From positions 127,729,735 to 127,793,734 of the forward strand of contig OY987298.1 in NCBI GenBank assembly GCA_963920635.1: DNA of 64,000 bases, in the 5' to 3' direction. Source of the stretch: Pseudeuparius sepicola. Its lineage: Eukaryota; Arthropoda; Insecta; Coleoptera; Anthribidae. The position numbers were made by a program, and so were the translations under genes. The stretch's first letter is position 1; every line of letters begins with the position of its first letter. The notes beneath the pieces are model-generated. The model saw only the letters and a list, made by a program, of their open reading frames with translations, searched no databases and was not told the origin of the DNA. Below, one piece after another: positions 50,954 to 63,648 of the stretch.

Positions 50954-52365
50954 CAGGGTGTTTCAAAAAGCAGCGTGTACGCTCCTAGAGCTGTGAAAGT
51001 ATAGGGGTCAAAATGCATACCTGAAAATACAGGGTGTCAAGATATCACTTTTATTCTATATTTTTTCAAATAGGAAAGTAACCAATCGAAATGTTTACAC
51101 GAAATTTGGTAATTGGGAAATCTTTGAGGCGAGAAATTCAACTATTGGCATAGATTTTAACTGATTTTATAGGAGATGCCACCTGCGGCATTTCACTTGA
51201 TTTAAAAAGTCATAACTTTTTTGTTTCTAGGTGTACTATTCTTTTTTCTGACATAAATGTTTTTGTCATACGCTCAAAAAAATAACTATTTTACGGACTC
51301 ATTTAAGTCCGTAAAATGCTTCTTTTTCTGACTAGTCCCTAAATGAATGAATGACATGACAAAATTATCAAATAAACAAACTTGTTACGATATCAATTTC
51401 TGAGCTAACTTTTTCGAACATTATGGAAAATTTGCAAATTTAAGCGTTCTGAAGAATTGTAAAAAGCTTATGACAAAATTTTGGGAGCGTATGACAAAAA
51501 ATAGTGTTTGTCACACGTACCTAAATGAAGTTTTTCAGGACTCATCTGCTATTCCAGACTCGGGTAACGCCTCGTCCGGAAACAGCAATGATTCGTCCCG
51601 AAAAACTTCACTGTAGGTACTTGCAACAAAATATTCTGAGGTGTACTTCGTAGATGTCTCTAGGGGCAACGGTTTTCGGGATATAAACAGTAACATTTCT
51701 ATCAAAGTTTGCACGAATTTAGAGTTGGTCTTGACTAAGACAACCAACAGTAAAATGCTTCTAAATAGATTAATTATTGTTACTTAATACACCATTTTTA
51801 GTTTTTTCGTAGTTTTGTCAACATAAAATTTTTGTTGAAATGTTGACAAAACTAATAAAAAATGAAAAATGGTGTATTAAATCACAAACAATTCAATAAT
51901 TAAAAACGTTTACTATTGTTTGTCTAAGTCAAATTTTACAATAAATGAATGTGAGCTTTGATAAAAATGTTATTGTTTGTTACATAACAATTTTAAATTG
52001 CGCCTAGAGACAGCTACAAGGTACACATTTTAGATAAAGACTGTAGAGGAAATCATATTTACCTACGTCAGAAAAAAAAACACATAGACACAAAAAAGTT
52101 ATAACGGTTTTCATATGATATCGCATTAAATATATGCCAATATTTGAATTCCTCGCCCCAAAAAAACCTAGTAATAAAATTTTGTGTAAAACTTTCGATT
52201 CGGTCAAATGTTATTTGGAAAAATATAAGATATATTTCATATTTTCACACCTTGTATCTTTCTGGGTAAACGTTTTTGACCTCATATTTTTAATGAAATT
52301 TTCGTTTTATTTTTCGATGTTCTTTCAGCCCTAGAAGCCTGTACGGGGTTTTCTGAAACACCCTG
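50954..52365. mobile_element. TA-flanked MITE with CAGGGTGTTTC ends
   Basis: TA|CAGGGTGTTTCAAAAAG on the left and TTCTGAAACACCCTG|TA on the right. A second palindrome lies inside (about 51755-51925, CACCATTTTTAGTTTTTTCG... and its inverse). No transposase. The short ORF at 51535-51747 lacks a domain. Confidence 0.7.
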
Positions 52366-52367
52366 TA

Positions 52368-53585
52368 TATACTATCTTCTCCTTAAAACTCTGAAATTGT
52401 AGATATTAAAAGAACCGTTTTACGTACCCTAAATTTGTACAAATATTTTCCAGAATATAAAGTTCTCTTTGCAATTGACGAACTATTTAACCTGTTTTAT
52501 CGGCTTGTCAGTAGTACCGTGTTGTATTTCAATATTTGACGTCTTTCCAACTTGCGATCAAACCAGGCTATTTCAAGAAGCTTTATAGACATAGAATAAG
52601 GTTCGATGGAAGGTCCCACAGAACAGAATTATTAAAGAATTGTTGCTCACTATCAATTTACATGAAATTTTTAAACATCATAAGCATTATAATGCATGCA
52701 CCCGATATAAATAGTATGTGCCTCATCTTTAGAAAATACATTTACGATATTTGCAACTAAGTCAAATTCAGTAAGTATCCTGAGGCACAACGCAGTCATA
52801 ATATTCCACTTTATACATCGTACTAAACCTTTGCTTTACGGCTTTCAATTTAAATAAAAACAGTTCAGTAATCCAACGATAACACTGCTATAGGAGGAAA
52901 ATGCCCACTATTGTATGATTACAGTGTCAATATTACCCCCGTTCAATGAAAGCGGCATCCAATTAGTCTATTTTATGTAATGGCCACTGTAAACTCCTAT
53001 ACGATCAGAGTATAAAGTTTAAATAAAAATTAAGTACATGGAACAATTCAATTTAGATACATGTTTTTATTTCAGTTTTATTAGGTTACTAATTCCAAAG
53101 TGTGATTGCATCTTAAATAATAATGATTACCTAAAGTTACATTTACTTTAGTACTACTATAGTACAAGTGAGCCAACTAAATCTTTACTGCACGCTAGTG
53201 AAGCTTGCAAGTCGATCCGTAGGCGAGTGCTTTGTAGCCATCTACATGTAATTCCAACACCAGTTGTACCGAAATTATACATAGAGGCAGTGTTTAGGTA
53301 GGTTTTTCGGCTATGATAGGGGGACAAAACTTTCGTATTTCAACGCAGTGCAAACTTTCCAGAATAAATAATAATAATAATAACAATAAAGGACTTTTAT
53401 TTCGAAAATATGCAAATTACAAATGTTTTAATAACCATAAGGCGACGTTCAGCACAATCCTGTATGGCCAGGATTTACTGTTTTTACACCTAACCAGCAG
53501 TAAAAAACACGAGTCTGTTAGGAGAGGAAAAAAAGAGAGAGAAAAAAAGTAGTAAACATGACATTGGTTGTACATCCAATATTAT
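52368..53585. other. Intergenic sequence, no gene seen
   Basis: AT-rich DNA. An AATAATAATAATAACAATAA microsatellite lies at about 53365-53390. No supported gene. Confidence 0.4.
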
Positions 53586-53586
53586 A

Positions 53587-54764
53587 CAGGGTGATTCAGT
53601 TTTAATCTGCAACACTTCAACAGGTGATAGAAAACCAAAAAATAACCGCACTTTCTTCTATAAACTATATCATTTTAAGGCCTTATAAAAAAGTTACAGG
53701 GTGTTAAAGTTGCAAGAAATATGTGGAATTTATTGAATATTTTACAAACTAGTTGAGATATTTAAGTCATATTTGGTACACATTATAACGACATGGGTTA
53801 GCATAAAATCTGTTAATATCAACCATCTTGAACAACCAGTGGCGTAGAAATGGGTAATTAGTATAATTTATTTAAGAAAAAATATAGAACCACCTTGTAT
53901 AGCAATAAAATGTATTCAAATTCCTATGTAAATTTTTGTTGTAAACAAAATCGTTCTCTTAGCATTTTTTCATATGTGTCATGGTTTCATAGCAAATTTG
54001 ATTTTTTCGTATTATTTCGGGGTACTTCTGAAAAATTAACTTAAAACTTTTCTCCATAAGTAACACTCAAACTAGAAAAAATGTGTTTTTTACTTTAAAT
54101 ACAGTAACTTTTCCCAATAAACTTACCCATTCAAGGTTTTACTTTTCAAGATACAGAGCGTAACATTAATTGTGTCTTCCTTAAATGTATTAGACCCTGT
54201 ATCTTCAAAAGTATAGCCTTAAATAGGTGAGTTTATTGGAAAAAGTTACTTTATTTCAGGTAGAAAACACATTTTTTCTACTTTAAGAGTTACTTATGGA
54301 GAAAAGTTTTAAGTTAATTTTTCAGAAGTACCCCGAAATAATACGAAAAAATCAAATTTGCTATGAAACCATGACACATGAAAAATGCTAAGAGAACGTT
54401 TTTGTTTACAATAAAAATTTACGTAAGAATTTGAATACATTTTATTGCTATACAAGGTGGTTCTATTTTTTTTTTTTAAATAAATTATACTAATTACCCA
54501 TTTCTACGCCACTGGTTGTTCAAGATGTTTGATATTAACAGGTTTTATGCTAACCCATGCCGTTATAACGTGTACCAAATATGACTTAAATATCTCAACT
54601 AGTTTGTAAAATATTCAATAAATTCCACATATTTCTTGTAACTTTAACACCCTCTAACTTTTTTATAAGGCCTTAAAATGATATAGTTTATAGAAGAAAG
54701 TGCGGTTATTTTTTGGTTTTCTATCACCTGTTAAAGTGTTGCAGATTAAAACTGAATCACCCTG
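53587..54764. mobile_element. Full-length TA-flanked foldback MITE (CAGGGTGATTC ends)
   Basis: TA|CAGGGTGATTCAGTTTT ... AAAACTGAATCACCCTG|TA, 1,178 bp, palindromic from end to end with arms of nearly 590 bp and a centre near 54175. Arms differ by scattered substitutions and small gaps. A truncated relative is at 33738-34537. The TA target points to Tc1/mariner-type mobilisation. Confidence 0.85.
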
Positions 54765-54827
54765 TATATGCATACAGTAACTACTAAAGAGTTGAATGGA
54801 TAAAGCGCAGCAAAAGGACTATGAGGA

Positions 54828-55484
54828 CTATGATGGCTCATTAAATAAAATTTGAAAGTATTTTTTCTTAAAACTTGTTTTAGGCATGGCTCTCTTAAGA
54901 TGCGGCGGCATTGAGTTGAAGATATGGCAGATTTGGTATGAGAAAGACCTTTGAAATGTAGCAGTGTGGTGCCGAGGCATGGAGACAACTCCTCTAAATC
55001 TGATATTTATATTGTGAATATCAGTGCGGTACTGTATTTTCTTGCATAAGTAAGGTGGCTTTTCTGTGTTGATTATTCTATGGAAAAGACTTGCAGAATG
55101 CAGTTTCCTTCGGGTTAGCATATTTAGCCATCTAGTTGTTTTAAGAGTGTGACTTATAGGTTCAAACTTTTTAATCCCGTGAATGAAACGGAGACAAGAA
55201 TTTTGTAGTTTTTGAATTCTATTGGAGTCTGACCGCTTCAGGCAGGGCCCAAAGACGACGTCACCAAAATTTATCTGTGAGAGCACCAGAGATTCGCATA
55301 GAATAGTTCTCGTGGCCTTGTTTAAAGAGCTCTTGTTTTGGTAAATCAATTTTAGATTTAAATATGCACTACGCAAGCATTTACTGATATGTTCAGTGAA
55401 CCTTAAATCGCTGTCGCAAATGAGCCCGAGGTTTTTAGCGCTATCTTTAAATGTGCCTGAGTATAAATAGAAATGAATTTGCAA
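54828..55484 (-). pseudogene. Non-LTR retrotransposon RT C-terminal fragment
   Basis: A 218-residue frame that matches the region after the catalytic Asp pair in CR1/Jockey-type RTs: FKDSAKNLGLICDSDLRFTE, VLSQINFGDVVFGPCL, then RIQKLQNSCLRFIHGI and a long C-terminal part. The catalytic core is absent, so it is a 5'-truncated copy, as is common. Its downstream end comes within 65 bp of the foldback MITE. Confidence 0.8.
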
Positions 55485-57280
55485 ATTAAATCCACCAATA
55501 CCTTTCTAGCAACTCGGCTTTCCAATGTTTAATTAATGAAGCCACATCCAAAAAGTTGCGTCTATGTAAATTATAAGGGATCAATGATCGCTAATACAAG
55601 CATTCCACCGTTGCGACTAATTTATCTAACCTTGTAAAGATTTTCCTAGCTTGTAGTTCTTGCAAATTTTGAGGCAGAATTTTCATTTAGCCAGTCTCTT
55701 ATCAAACGAGTTATTATGAATAGGACTACCATCTAACTAAAACTTCAAACTAAAGGGGTACCTTAATGGTAAACCATATAATATGTTCGTAAACTGCTTA
55801 TTCTCGAGAAATTTAAAACCCAACTGCTAACCAGTGATGGCAATTTTGTCTGGAAACTAGCTCATTTGTGATAAAGGTATCTTCGTCACTAAATAAAATT
55901 TCATTTAAAAAGTTTATATATTGCCGCTGCAGCCAATAGCAAAACTCTAATCTTCTTTCTTCATCTCTCAGTTCCAACGTATGTAAAAAATTTTGGCTTA
56001 GAAGCTCATATTTTGTTTTGTTGCAGACATCTTCTAATACTTTCTCTGGGGATATTGTCCAAACTTGCCGTTCTAATACTAGTTCGGGGGTTGACCTTAA
56101 AATATTGTAAAATGTGGATATTATTTCTTAAAAGAATTTAAATTTTCCATAATTAATAAGTAATAAGAAAACAACAAACTGTAATATCGTTTTAGGCTTC
56201 CCTCTTTCAGGTTTGACAATTAAATGTTTCAATTGTGTTTTCATTGATGAATAGATTTTAAAATAAATATCAGAAACACAGTTTCCTTGCTGTGAGCCAT
56301 CCCTGGTTAGTTAATAACTTTTCTTATACATTCTTTAACTCTGGGAAGTTCTAAGTGGCATAGTTTATTCACAACGCTTCGAATTCACGGGACCCACGCC
56401 AAGTGTGGAAGTATGAAAACTGGTACGCCAAGTTTATTTATATCCCGCCCTATACGGATTTATCGGCCAGAGCTCGTGAGTTCGGTCGGCCGCGTAACCC
56501 AGTTGTTGGATCCCTCGCAGTTTTGCACGTGAACTGAAACAAACTGCAATTTACCTGCAGCGGTATCAGTTGGGCGAAAAGTTGCCGGCGCCTATTTACA
56601 TAACTACGGCCGTCTGTTCCCAAATTGCGGATGCGGATCAGCGCCGGTGGATTGAAGTTTCTCTAATATCGTTCCGTTCCATGCCTTGTACGAGCGCATA
56701 TGACGGATAGGCTGCAAAAAACGTGTTTATCAATCTGCACCAGTTCGCATTTTAAGGTGGAAAAGACAGTGTAGCAAAAAACTCAGGGCCGTATCTGTTA
56801 AGCCAGTAAACTTATATTTATATTGTTAACAAATTTTATATCAGTTTAGGCATTTTTGTAATGGTATAGGTTTCGCCACATCCTGTAAAATAGAGAAGGA
56901 ACGTGAATCGCCCTATATATGAGAGAGTGTCAGAAGATGAATGAAGAGATCGTCAAAAGTAATATTCTGCTATTCCCAGTCTAAAGAAGCGCATTTGTCT
57001 CCTTGTTAGCAGATGTAATCCCCTCGCCTTGAATCCCCATGTTTAATGATACTTCTGATTAAACGGTAAATATCAAAATCCAATAATTTCATTCATATAC
57101 AGTCCATTTCATATCCAGCCATTTTATTAGTGCTCGTCAAGCCATCATTCTATAATAGGCCTCTGAACCGAGACGTTGTTGTGGATTTGCCCTATCTAAA
57201 TTCGCAACAGTATCTGAAGGGAGGTTTTGGGGTTCAAACCTCTCCCGAAATACCACCATGTTATATGCTTTTACACCACC
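55485..57280. other. Intergenic sequence, no supported gene
   Basis: AT-rich with a GC-richer patch at about 56370-56700. No domain-bearing frame was found. Confidence 0.4.
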
Positions 57281-57288
57281 ACTAGAAC
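57281..57288. other. hAT-type target duplication, left copy
   Basis: ACTAGAAC, repeated exactly at 58479-58486. Confidence 0.9.
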
Positions 57289-58478
57289 CAAGCGCGGATT
57301 TACAGGGGGGCCGGTAATGGGGGTAATTACCCCCCCCCCCCATGAACAAAACTAAAATACTTGTTTCAATTTTCAGAAAAAAAAAACAAATTCTGAAACA
57401 CGGCGGCAGGCGGCAACTCGCTGTCAAATTTAAATTTTCTAATTTCTGAAACACGGCGGCAATAGCGGTATCAACTGCCGAATGGGACTGCCGATGCGCG
57501 CCGCCCATGGGCACTCCCGCATTGCGCATTGCGCGGGCGAACGGCGACAGAGACGAGGAAGAGAGACGAAATCATGTTCATTTACTTTGTTGTTGGTTAC
57601 GATTATGGCCATTAACAAGGAAATATAAATATTGACATAGACACCGTGATCAATAGGTTTGCTAGCTCGAAAAAACGCGTTAATGATTTTTTTCTCTAGG
57701 TTTACTTAGTTTTAAGTGCAATTTTTTTGAATAATATATGTATTTATATATGTATTATAGTATACGGGTGTTAGTAAATAAGTGCGACAAACTTTAAGGG
57801 GTGATTCTACATGAAAAAATAATGACAGTTTGCTATATAAACGTAGGTCCGCAAATGCTTCGTTTCGGATATACAGGAAGTCAAAGTTTAAAAAAAATGA
57901 TAATTTATTTATTGCGCTGAAACGGATTAAGATATTCAAATGAGGACTAGAAAGCGCATTTTTTGATACCCGATTAAAAATTTCATGTTAATCAGTGGCA
58001 TGCATAGGGGTAATGGCCTCGATATTTTTAAGAAAATAAATGATAGGCAAAATTTAAAATAAAAATTACTTTTAAAATCCTCGTTTAATTGGTGACAAAA
58101 AAGCTCTCTTACTTTTTTTTCACAGGGGCCGCCATTTTTATGAAAAAAAAATAAAACAACATAACGCGTATTTTTAATTTCTATTACAACAATATCAAAA
58201 ACCTATTCTATACAGCAACAATAAATCAAAACAACAAATGAAAATAAAAATATTTCGAATAAAACATTTTTAGTTAGGTGCGCATAGCTATAACAATAAA
58301 TAAATTATCTTTTTTTTTAACTTTGACTCCCTGTATATCGGAAACGAAGCATTTGCGGACCTAAGTTTATATAGCAAACTGTCATGTAGAATCACCCCTT
58401 AAAGTTTGTCGCACTTATTTACTAACACCCTGTATATTCTTTACCCCCTTCCATAACTCAGTGCTAAATCCGCGCTTG
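57289..58478. mobile_element. hAT-type MITE (CAAGCGCGGATTTA ends, 8-bp duplication)
   Basis: Perfect 14-bp terminal inverted repeats CAAGCGCGGATTTA and an exact 8-bp target duplication ACTAGAAC define a hAT-superfamily insertion. It has no transposase. A CAGGGTG-type foldback is nested inside at 57765-58432, so more than half of the length is a second element. A CCCCCCCCCC run lies at about 57330-57342. Confidence 0.88.
57765..58432. mobile_element. TA-flanked foldback MITE nested in the hAT MITE
   Basis: TA|CGGGTGTTAGTAAATAAGTG on the left and CACTTATTTACTAACACCCTG|TA on the right, with arms of at least 130 bp (matching through CGAAGCATTTGCGGACCTA). Its terminal base pattern belongs with the CAGGGTG family; the left end has lost one A. 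Confidence 0.8.
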
Positions 58479-58486
58479 ACTAGAAC
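58479..58486. other. hAT-type target duplication, right copy
   Basis: ACTAGAAC, see 57281-57288. Confidence 0.9.
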
Positions 58487-59043
58487 GAGCTCTCCGAGCA
58501 TCAGTGAGTATAATAATTTATTAAACTGGTTTTCCAGTAGAGCATGGAAACCCGCCCGAAAACTGCCAACAAAACATAATTTTTGGATCAGTGCAGTACC
58601 GAGTTTTATCATCAGAATATGCTTTCAAATAAAATAAAACATAACTGGCAACACTGGACAACAGTAAACGACGAACGGGTGTGCATGGCAGGGGATTCCC
58701 AGAGACTCTTTTATGAATAGATTAGGTAGTACTAATTTGTATTTGAAGATTTAATTATTATTTTTATGAAAGGTTCAGTTAGGCAAGTGGGGCCAAGAAA
58801 TCTTTTACTGGCAATTTTAAAGGCCAGGCGAAAAATGTGTAGGAATATATCCGTAATAATGAGAAATCAAATAAGTAGACAATTAATAGGTATAAATATT
58901 ATAATAATATTTTAAAAGTTTTAATGTTAAACTTGTTCAACTTAAACCTGTTTCAGTTTTTTAATAAAAAAACATTTAAAAATAGTAGGTTTTTTTAAAC
59001 CTTAAAGCTATTTCAACTTCAACAGCCACTGGTCTAACCCCTC
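58487..59043. other. Intergenic sequence, no gene seen
   Basis: AT-rich, no recognisable feature. Confidence 0.4.
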
Positions 59044-59597
59044 CAGGGCCGACTCTAGGCAGGTGCGCACAGTGCGGCGTACACTGCCTGCGTTTTGACT
59101 GGCCCCGCGCCTCCGAATCCCGTGTACCTACAGGGTTATCCCGTCAGTAGCGTATTTAAAAGGGCGACGCCGAAACCATTTCAGAATTTGAAAATATTCA
59201 CTGCAGCTTGAAAATCTGAAGATACTGGGATTTCCTAAGACTAATTTTAGTAATTTTCCTTAATATTTCTAAAAAAATTCGCCTGCGGCGCATTTTACAG
59301 AATTATTTTAAATGCATTTGTTTGAAAGAAATTCATAAAAATTGTCCCTCCCCACCAGAAATTAATTTCTATATACGTCACTGAAGTGATCTAAACTCAT
59401 CGCTCCGGCCTACTTTTTTAAAAGGTGACATCCAAAAAAATATACCATTCTGCTGGCGTATCAATTTTTAAAAATTTGTTCTTAATTGATTAAATAATTC
59501 CTTGCCGGGGCCCCGCACTTTCATCTGGCACCCAGCCCCACAAAAGCTTGAGCCATTCCTGAACCCCCCCCCAAAATTTTCGCTAGATACGGCCCTG
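59044..59597. mobile_element. hAT-like MITE with CAGGGCCG...CGGCCCTG ends
   Basis: CAGGGCCGACTCTAG at 59044 and CTAGATACGGCCCTG ending at 59597 are inverted with two mismatches. CAGGGCCG ends are common in hAT-type MITEs. The flanking eight bases no longer match, so the copy is older than the one at 57289 or the ends are slightly off. Confidence 0.6.
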
Positions 59598-60290
59598 AAA
59601 AAAAACACTGAATGAAAAAAGCTCAAAGTTGTTCCTATTACTTAATACAGATAAAGTAATACATTGTTGACACAGGAAACCTTATGTCGAGTGGAAATTT
59701 CTATATTTTTTTAAAACATAAATGTGGGAATTACTGTTTTTCTCAAAAACGTAATTATTTTCCACATATTTTTTTGTTCTATTTCGTCTGATAGCCTATT
59801 GATGAAGCTTTATGGTTCAAATGGCAAAATATGGCCAAATCGCTTAAAACCATAAGAAAAAATGTGGAAGAAACCAGCAAGTATAATAGGCATTGGCAGC
59901 CTATAGATGCTAAACAAACGCAGTATCTCTACTTCTCACTATGTGAGACCACACCAAGCTTAAAATAAAAAACTGGTGGCCGTGTCAACACCATCAAGGG
60001 AGCAAATATCATTGTTTTCAAAGTTAGGAGTCGCAACTAATGATGGGATGATTTGCAAAATAAAATTAAACAACTGTCGGACGCAAACGACTTTTTATTC
60101 TCAAAAAGTTACAGCGGTTGCCAAGATCTCAATATGTCCTCCCAAGAGTTAGTGCAAGATTTATATAAACTCAAAAATGTTTATACTGCAAAAGGTAAAT
60201 TTGATTACAATAAAATAATTTTGTGTTGAGTTTGGAAGTTCTGTGTAACTATCTTCTCCGAGATGACACAGCTAGATGTTAAAGAATAGG
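59598..60290. other. Intergenic sequence, no gene seen
   Basis: AT-rich DNA; no supported gene. Confidence 0.4.
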
Positions 60291-60293
60291 TAC

Positions 60294-61295
60294 AGGGTGT
60301 AAAAGACTCATAATATGCAGGGTGACTCAAAATGAGAACTGAAAATTTTGTGTTACTCCCCGTATACTCATTACTAATATTCCGTGTTAAAATCTAACTT
60401 CACAATTTATTGAGTAATAAACCAGATTTTCTCCGTAATTTTAAAGATAAATTCATGGTTCGAAAACCAGACTTGTGTAGACTTTTCAGAGAAATTCGAA
60501 TATGGCATCAAACTTGTTGTTAAAAATTTGTTTCAAAAATTTGGTTAGATTTTTTAGGGACCCTGTATATTTTGTTTTTTTTTAGATTCCTTTTCTCCCA
60601 ATTCTAGCCATATATAGTTTTATATACCTAGTTATCTCTAACAACATATTTTGAGCAATCCATACAAAGATGTGAAGCTACCATATTTGACAAAATTTAT
60701 CAAAAAATGAAGTTTCTGCTGGGTTTTTTAGAGAAAACTTTATAAAACTATAATGATTGGAGTTGGTAGAACAAACGGTATCTAAAAGTCTCATAATATG
60801 CAGGGTGACTCAAAATGAGAACTGAAAATTTTGTGTTACTCCCCGTATACTCATTACTAATATTCCGTGTTAAAATCTAACTTCACAATTTTTTGAAAAG
60901 GTATTTTTTAAATAACTTTTTAACAAAACCCTGCGCCGATTAAGTTGTATATTTTGAGTGCTTTAGGTTCTTTGCATGGAATGCTAAAAATACATTGTTA
61001 GAGATAAAAGAAACCTAAAGAACTAAAAATTTACAATGTGACTTTAAAATCTGACTAAGTGATGCTCACTTCCGGTCAAACCGGAAGTCAGAAATTGAAA
61101 ACCGACAATATTTTGTTACTCCCCGTATACTTATGACTAATATTTCGCGTTAAAATCCATCTTCATAATTTTTGGAAAAGGGTATTTTTCGAATTTGTCG
61201 AAAAATTCTAAATATGTGTGGTTTTTGAATAGTCAATTTATCTTTAAAATTACCGATTAAATCGGGTTTATTACGTTAACTGGGACACCCTGTGC
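60294..61295. repeat. CAGGGTG-type element with a duplicated ~105-bp block
   Basis: CAGGGTGTAAAAG near 60294 and GGGACACCCTGTG near 61295 could be its ends. A ~105-bp block (TCATAATATGCAGGGTGACTC...) occurs at 60308-60413 and again, almost unchanged, at 60791-60896. A third, more diverged part is at about 61105-61165. Non-coding. Confidence 0.6.
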
Positions 61296-62904
61296 CGTGT
61301 ACATACACCTAGTTACATGTTATATATAAGTCACTCGTGTATAAATAAATAAATGATCTAATACCTAATAACAACGTTGTATGTTCTAAACGTTCCCATG
61401 TGTTAAGTTTAAAATATTTGTAACATCACAGACGACTCCAGAAAGTAGTACTATGCCTAACGTACAAGCTTAGGTACACCAATTCTGGGCATAGCGGCAA
61501 TTAAAAAATTATTATTGCTATTCGTGTACCCTATAAATGTGATATTATCAAGGAACTTTTGCAAAATGTTTATCAAATAAAATATTGCTGACGTAGATAT
61601 TTCATTATTTTATTCCAAGTAGTGGTTACTATAAATAGCCATAAAAATCCTCCCTTTCAGGAATGTGTATCATTTGCTGGCTTTTAGCCCAGAAAAAGCT
61701 AAAAAATGTCCCGTCGATAGTGTTGCCGAAAGGCAAAAGCAGATATTTACAGAGCAGCTTTGGGCTTTTAAGGCAAAGGGTATAAATATGTGGACCGAAC
61801 GTCGAGATCCTGTAAAATCAAATTTCGATTGCGATTAAACAAACACGTTTTTCATGTCCTGTGGTGCATGCTATGAGTTTATGAATGTTCACATTTTTCT
61901 TTTTTCGTGACTTCTTCCCCGCACACGAGATATTGAATGAAAGAAAGTAGTTGGCTGTAGCACAGAAAAAAAATAGTTACATTCTTCATATTATGTTTTA
62001 TATAATAATTAATAAAAGGAAATAATTAGTTAGTGCCTGTTTTACATTGACAATTTCTTCAAGAATTAATTCATGAATAAGTTTAGGACTAAATTCATGA
62101 ATTCATTCACAAGTTCTATTTTACACTGATGAAGAAATTGATGGATTTTTTTGTCACGTTATGTCAGATTCTAGCGAATGCCAACACAAAAGAATAAATA
62201 ACTGCATTTCCCTTATCAGAACATATTTTAAAACCATATCCATTTCGAAATATGACCGAAAAACAAAGCATCAAGCATCTTTAACTACAGTTACAAGTAA
62301 ATAATAATAATAAACCTTTGCATTGTACACAATGTTATGTGTGATACGATTCATTTCGGAGTACGCAATAAAAAAATCCAGGTCCGTAGGTAGGTATTCA
62401 AAAAATGATCCATCTTTCTCAAAAATCAAATGTCGGCCCGAATATCTAAAAATACCATGATGTAGGTACCTAGAATAAATTTTTATTTCAATATTTCCGC
62501 AAATGGAACCAGAAAAATTAAATCAAATTTTCAAAAATTCGATTTTTCTTGAATATCTCAGAAACCCATGAAAATATTTCAACTTTCTCAACGGCATATT
62601 GTTAGGCACCCAAAAAGACAACTGTGTCTCCATTTGACCGACTTCTGGTATCTGTTAAGGTTTCCGAGATTTCCATGTTGAGAACCGAAACTGAATCACT
62701 CTGTATATAATATTTAGCATAACTGCGTGAAAAAGAGCGTTTTTAAAGACAGCAAAAATATTATGCGATGGAATCGACCAAAGCAATGTGATTCAGCCGT
62801 TCAAAAATTTGTGATGGTTTGATGGATTCCATCACATATTTTGCTGGCTTCAAAACCTCGCCTAAACTCCAAGCAGAATCATCAAACAAATACAGTGTTG
62901 ATAA
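61296..62904. other. Intergenic sequence, no supported gene
   Basis: AT-rich, with a short palindromic TGAATAAG/TTCATGAATT cluster at about 62065-62110. A small minus-strand frame at 62761-62946 has no domain I can name. Confidence 0.4.
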
Positions 62905-63084
62905 AAATTGTGGAATATTGCTTATATTTCTTAAAATATACGTCATATCAAAAACATGTTTTAATAAAAGTGTTAGGGGAAATTATTTCCCCTAACACTT
63001 TTATTAAAACATGTTACACTTTTATTAAAACATGTTTTTGATATGACGAATATTTTAAGAAATATAAGCAATATTCCACAATTT
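62905..63084. repeat. Large palindrome (about 80-bp arms)
   Basis: Arms 62905-62984 and 62985-63084 are inverted copies with almost no spacer (GGGGAAATTATTTCCCC at the centre). The right arm carries a ~21-bp tandem duplication of ACATGTT...TTTATTAAA, which makes it longer. It would form a cruciform or hairpin RNA. Confidence 0.85.
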
Positions 63085-63648
63085 GTATCCACACTGTATA
63101 GGAGATAGGCGTCAAATAGTTCTCAAAAATATACGTTCTACAGACACATTGTTAGGCGAGTATAAGTCACTTGTTTTTACTGCAGTAACTGCCTTCTCTA
63201 TCTCTCTCTCTCTCATTATTCTCTTTCTATTACGCTATACCGTGTTGGGTGCAAACGTTTCAACATGTTTTGCCTGCTATTTTATTGCCGGGGCGCCTGG
63301 TAAAATCAGTTGCGACTGGAATGTTTCAATTGAAATTAGGTAAAACTAGAACTGGTTGCTTTGAGCATGCCTTATGTTATAAAAGAACTGTTGTCTTCAA
63401 TCAGCCGCGTCCCGTCAGGGAGAGGGACAAGAAAATTTACACCAGAACATTAATAATTTATGGCCCATGAATAATCGGGGATAACCGGTTTAGTTCCCCT
63501 GGGACGTGCGCCCACTTTTTAACCCCATCTGTCCTGCCTTGTGTAAATACTGCTCGCCGGGACTCATTTATTAGTCACCACGATAATTGTGTGTCTATAC
63601 AAGCCGTGGGGCGATGTTAGAGAAGAATTTCAGCTACAAAACGATTAT
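63085..63648. other. Intergenic sequence with a dispersed repeat segment
   Basis: 63152-63306 (TTAGGCGAG ... TATTTTATTGCCGGGGCGCC) resembles 807-972. A (TC)n run lies at about 63198-63214. No gene is supported. Confidence 0.45.

Noticed and set aside
60308..60896. CRISPR-like repeat arrangement
   Set aside because: Only two or three long copies at wide spacing in a eukaryotic MITE context; no spacer structure.
62761..62946. Short frame with EVLKPAKYVMESI, resembling a hAT transposase segment
   Set aside because: Too short and the similarity is only a vague impression; no neighbouring transposase fragments.
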